From contig CM068367.1 of assembly GCA_034769895.1 (NCBI GenBank), forward strand, positions 1,318,390,286 to 1,318,454,285: a stretch of DNA of 64,000 nucleotides. Reading direction: 5' to 3'. Position 1 is the first letter of the stretch; every line of letters begins with the position of its first letter. This stretch comes from Magicicada septendecula. Its lineage: Eukaryota; Arthropoda; Insecta; Hemiptera; Cicadidae. Both the position numbers and the translations under genes were made by a program. Shown piece by piece: positions 59,817 to 64,000 of the stretch. The notes under the pieces were generated by a model, which made no database searches, was not told where the DNA came from, and saw only the letters and a program-made list of their open reading frames with translations.

Positions 59817-60342
59817 ATATAAAAAATCGGTATGGAGAACCATACATGACTTCCATGTTGTGAGATTTATGTTCAAAATAATTTACTTGAATTCGGTTCG
59901 GTAATTTCTAAAAAAATATCGCCCACCCTCAAACTAATTTCACTATTTATAGATATTTTTGTTATTATGGGGTAGTCGTTTAATATAATGTTATTTTCAG
60001 TCACTCTATCCAAAAAAATTAAGTAGGCTTACTTAATTCTTATAAAGAAACCGACTACGCAGATAATGATCCCTCCTACGAAGCGCTCCAAAGTCACTCA
60101 TGGACTCTGAGCATCTTGTAGAGGGTTCATTCCCTAAAGACGAAAAGTCTGTCTATGAACCGTTCCTCTGTAAACACGTGCAATTACACTGCCCAGCGAT
60201 CCACAGAAAGCAAATCGCTATCCACGCTGGACACTTTTTCGGCTTGCACGCGTTGTGTTGGTGTGGGTTTCGGCACTTTCCATTTAAAAATCGTGCAAAT
60301 GTAAGAAAATAAACATGAGTGAGGCCAGAAATAACGAGAATT

Positions 60343-60366
60343 GTGTGTGTGTGTGTGTGTGTGTGT
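60343..60366. repeat. TG microsatellite in core of copy 2
   Basis: Twelve TG units. Copy 1 has only GTGTGTTTGTGT at the matching place (50222-50233). Confidence 0.85.
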
Positions 60367-60595
60367 CTTGCCTGCCATTTTATTGCGGTAATCATAATAA
60401 TAAAATGGAAACGTAAACATTACATTATTGAGATCTGCTTGCCTGCCACGAACGATATATTTTCTCTCATACATGATTTAAATTAAAATGAAAAAATTAT
60501 AATTTTATTGCCTGGCAACAAAATTATTTTATTTTTAACAATTACCATTGTTTCAAAAAGTTTAAATAAATTTTCAAGTACTTTACTCTTGTTAA

Positions 60596-62215
60596 AACGT
60601 AAAAGGTTGCAGGTAAACTACCCCTTTTCCTTAACCGATCTTCAATAAAATCAACAGACCTTGAGTTATCTACAATTGAGGAAGGTATGCACAAAATTAT
60701 TTTATTTTGTTTAAATGTGCGGCAGTTATCGTTCGTCATAGAAACAATTACTCTTGTTAAAACATAAAATGTGGCTGGTAAACTACCCCTTTCCCTTAAC
60801 CGATCTTCACCAAAATCAACAGACCTTCAGTCGTTTATAATTGAGGAATGTATACGAAACATTATTTGATTCTGATTTAATTTACGGCAGTTATCATTCG
60901 TCATAGTAAAAATTACCCATGTTAAAACATAAAACGTTGCTGGTGAACTCCCCCTTTCCCTAAACCGATCTTCAACAAAAACAGTAAGTATTGAGAACTC
61001 TACAATTGAGGGCTGTATGCAAAACATTATTTGATTCTGGTTGAATTTGCGGCTGTTATCGTTTGCCATATTAAATACCCTTGTCAAAACAAAAAACGTT
61101 GCTGGTAAACTACCCCTTACCCTTAACCGATCTTCACCAAAAACAAAAGGTCTTGAGTAGTCTACTAATCAGAGCTGTATGCAAGACATTATTCGATTCT
61201 GTTTGAATTTACGGCAGTTATCGTTCGTCATGGAAAAATTTCTCTTGTTACAACATAAAATGTTGCTGGTAAACTACCCCTTTCCCTTAACCGATCTTCA
61301 CCAAAATCAACAGGCCTTGAATTCTCTATAATGTAGGGAAGTATGGAAAACACTATTTGATTAGGTTTGAATTTACGACAGTTATCGTTCGTCATAGAAA
61401 AAATTACCCTTGTTATCACATAAAACGTTGCCGGTAAACTACACCTTTCTCTTAACTGATCTTCACCAAAATCAATAGGTCTTGAGTCCTCTACAATTCA
61501 GGGATGCATGCAGAACATTATTTGATTCTGTTTGAATGTGCGGTAGTTATCGCTCGTCATAGAAACAATTACAATTGTTAAAACATTAAAAGTGGCCGGT
61601 AAACTACCCCCTTTTCCTTAACCGATCTTCAATAAAATCAACAGACCTTGAGTTATCTACAATTGAGGAAGGTATGCACAAAATTATTTTATTTTGTTTA
61701 AATGTGCGGCAGTTATCGTTCGTCATAGAAACAATTACTCTTGTTAAAACATAAAATGTGGCTGGTAAACTACCCCTTTCCCTTAACCGATCTTCACCAA
61801 AATCAAAAGACCTTCAGTTGTTTATAATTGAGGAATGTATACGAAAAATTATTTGATTCTGATTTAATTTACGGCAGTTATCATTCGTCATAGGAAAAAT
61901 TACCCATGTTAAAACATAAAACGTTGCAGGTAAACTCCCCCTTTCCCTAAACCGATCTTCAACAAAAACAATAAGTATTGAGAACTCTACAATTGAGGGC
62001 TGTATGCAAAACATTATTTGATTCTGTTTGAATTTGCGGCTGTTATCGTTTGCCATATTAAATACCCTTGTTAAAACAAAAAACGTTGCTGGTAAACTAC
62101 CCCATTCCCTCAACCGATCTTCACCAAAAACAATAGGTCTTGAGAACTCTACAATTTAGGGTTGTATGCAAAACATTATTTGATTCTGTTTGAATTTGCG
62201 GCTGTTATCGTTTGC
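60596..62215. repeat. 164-bp satellite inside copy 2, 10 monomers
   Basis: Ten monomers from 60612 to 62092, average spacing 164 bp, same family as copy 1 but more diverged and about 4 bp longer. A six-monomer higher-order period of 987 bp is visible: the variant with CTTCAATAAAATCAACAG occurs at about 60640 and again at about 61628. Confidence 0.8.
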
Positions 62216-62226
62216 CATAGAAAAAA

Positions 62227-62230
<4 letters not shown>

Positions 62231-62287
<57 letters not shown>
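62231..62287. repeat. CA microsatellite, copy 2
   Basis: Uninterrupted CA run just after the satellite, unlike the interrupted run in copy 1. Confidence 0.9.
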
Positions 62288-62288
<1 letters not shown>

Positions 62289-62375
62289 TTCGAAAAATTA
62301 CTTTCTTTTATGTTTTGAGGGTAGTACAATCAGAATCTGCAATAATCTTGAACACGATTTTTTTTGCCATCACCA

Positions 62376-62444
62376 TACTTCCATTTCCTTATGGAACATG
62401 GAAGTAAACACCATACTTCCATTTCCTTAAGGAACATGGAAGTA
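62376..62444. other. Tandem right-end hairpins, copy 2
   Basis: Two copies of CACCATACTTCCATTTCC with matching ATGGAAGTA arms. The first has CCTTATGG and the second CCTTAAGG in the loop. Duplicated termini occur in rolling-circle elements when a new end is captured. Confidence 0.55.
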
Positions 62445-62524
62445 AAACAGCAGACGGGAACGTGTGACTCTAGACATTGTACAGTGGTAGATCTATATAG
62501 CGGTGAAACTATAAAAATTAGGTA

Positions 62525-62722
62525 GTGGCAGGTGCGGTCATTTTAGTAAGTTTAAAATGGAAGGCCAGGATAACATCTTATAACTGGATAAGCGAAGAAA
62601 TGACAGCTTCCAAACTCAGGATAGCAATAGGATACATAGGCGTTATATCTGTGTATGCTCTGGAAGGAAGAAAAACACAGAAAAGTTTTGTTCAAACTTA
62701 CACGATATCCTTGAATCAATAA
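62525..62722 (+). pseudogene. LINE endonuclease-domain fragment (RTE-like)
   Basis: 65 codons. The part from about residue 12 (WKARITSYNWISEEM, KLRIAIGYIGVISVYALEGRK) follows the WISERI...GYLTIIGVYAPEEGR region of APE-type endonucleases in RTE-like LINEs; Leu replaces the usual Pro in YAP. The conserved downstream aspartate/asparagine motif is not found. A fragment only. Confidence 0.55.
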
Positions 62723-64000
62723 TTAAAGCAATTACATAACTATAAGAAGGGATCTAATGCTGAAATTTGTCAACAGCCCATTAAACATATAATTGGGAAT
62801 GGTGAAGAGGTGAAAGTGCCAATATTTGGCGCAATTTACTGTATACAGTTTTTTGTAATGAAAATTTCTAACAGAGAAGAACATAATAGTCTGTTCAAGT
62901 ACATCACAAACATTTCAGAGGACAAAAAACTATGACTTTCTGGGTGTATATCCCTAGGGAACAAAAATTGAATTTGATAAGAAGAGTACAGAGGAAATAT
63001 CACGTGTCCGCTATCTTACTTGTGACATTCTTTATAGAGATTTAGATCATCTGTTGGCTAAGTTTAGTTAATATGTGCAACAATTCGCTAAGCATTATTG
63101 AAGTAAACAAGGAAAGAGACTCGTCTAATTGTGTGAGGTAATGGACTGAAACTCAGTGTTGAGGGCAAAACGGTATGTACGAACTCAAACAAGAACTAGT
63201 AAGGAAATTTATTATTTATTTAAAACAAATGAATTATTTTTTAAATTTTATTTAAATAAAAGTACTTATTTTGAATATAAACGTTTTAGTGTAAAATGAA
63301 AAGCGCAAGAGATGAACTTTAGTTACGAAACTCCACAGCAAACATTTCATTGAATGTTAGGTTAAGTTAATTGACAATCCTTTATAAATTAATTTAATTA
63401 ATTCATTATTTGAAAACATTAATATGTGAATTCTTGAATTCAGACATATCAACATGAGTGAGTGCAACAGTACCCCCTCCCCATACCGCACGAAGATCAG
63501 TTGGAGTATTCTCTTCAGCGATACAACGTTTTTAAGCACTAATCTGAATTAAAAAAAAAATTATAAAATAAGTATCGTTAGTGTTTTAATTGCAATAAAG
63601 TTAGAATCCACCTAATTACTCAGAAAAGGAAAATCAAAAATTGAAAGTTTATGTGATGGATAAAGTTGTCTGAAGGGGAGGAAAGGGCGGTGGTTGTAGG
63701 TTATCTGTCAGCAACAAGTGGCGCAAACAAGGGGTGTCAGCTTAACAGCGGGACGGACAATTCCATTCCATACGTCCTTCATTTATCATTTGTCCTTCAC
63801 TAGTTTGCTATAGTCTGCAGTCAATACGTGATATTTCTTAGACGTACATACACACTGTAAAACTTACATAATATGATTTTATTATATTATCAGTTCACAC
63901 CAATGTAGTGCCTTAGGAAAATCTAAAACACCTAATTTTTATTTTCAGTAATTTCTATTCAAGACAATTATTCATCTAATAATTAATCTCTTAATCATTT
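62723..64000. other. Unassigned right flank
   Basis: About 1.3 kb, A+T-rich. The first 250 bases may be the decayed continuation of the endonuclease fragment, but no motif is certain. No gene, tRNA or clear repeat seen in the remainder. Confidence 0.35.

Larger units (their letters stand above)
59823..62444. mobile_element. Helentron/HINE-like non-autonomous element, copy 2
   Basis: Left hairpin at 59830-59845, a 400-bp left region (59846-60235) unlike that of copy 1, the shared core, ten satellite monomers, a CA run, and two right-end hairpins in tandem. The right end therefore occurs twice (62376-62406 and 62414-62444). The 70-codon frame at 60100-60312 crosses the core and resembles no known protein. 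Confidence 0.5.

Noticed and set aside
60100..60312. 70-codon ORF in the left region of HINE-like copy 2
   Set aside because: It runs from the left region into the shared noncoding core, and the equivalent in copy 1 is absent.

Overview
This is an A+T-rich animal sequence, most likely from an insect or other arthropod. No single-copy host gene can be recognised. The window holds a tandem array of a retroelement-like unit, followed by a region of broken transposable elements. The organism call rests on the non-LTR retrotransposon, mariner and Helitron-type fragments present. I cannot name the species.

Positions 81 to 53793 hold eight head-to-tail copies of one unit. Six are about 6.18 kb and two (units 5 and 6) are about 7.5 kb. 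The first copy starts abruptly against unrelated flank with TGTAACG, and every later copy starts with the same bases directly after a purine-rich tract (AGGAGGGGGAGCATA). I read this as polypurine tract followed by LTR. About 2.24 kb further on lie four reiterated motifs that resemble a tRNA-Lys primer-binding site. Each unit is then: LTR (2.24 kb), primer-site cluster, a gag-like coiled-coil ORF (up to 528 codons intact), an A+T-rich tail with a 76-bp minisatellite, and a polypurine tract. No protease, reverse transcriptase, RNase H or integrase is present in any unit, so the element would be non-autonomous and gag-only. The arrangement LTR-body-LTR-body suggests unequal recombination or amplification of one-LTR circles.

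The units differ by substitutions and indels that record the history of the array. Units 5 and 6 share the same 1,309-bp internal duplication. Units 6 and 7 share an expanded LTR-terminal hairpin. Units 5 to 7 share a changed TATA box. Unit 7 is a mosaic. Only units 2 and 8 keep the N-terminal frame of the gag-like ORF, and only unit 1 keeps the rest of it unbroken.

Unit 8 is interrupted at 48963-53127 by a 4.2-kb element with hairpins at both ends, a 16-monomer 160-bp satellite with a four-monomer higher-order repeat, and a CA microsatellite. This looks like a Helentron/HINE (pearl, DINE-1) type of non-autonomous element. A second copy lies at 59823-62444. The first copy also holds a hammerhead-ribozyme-like core and a mariner transposase remnant. 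The array stops at 53797, where an R1-like LINE 3' end begins.

Positions 54300 to 64000 hold LINE fragments (a reverse-transcriptase C-terminus at 54778, a probable 5' end near 56336, a 5'-truncated LINE with target-site duplication at 57853-58596, and an endonuclease fragment at 62525). A PIF1/Helitron-type helicase remnant broken at its P-loop lies at 56594-57055. Several short repeats and stretches with nothing recognisable make up the rest.
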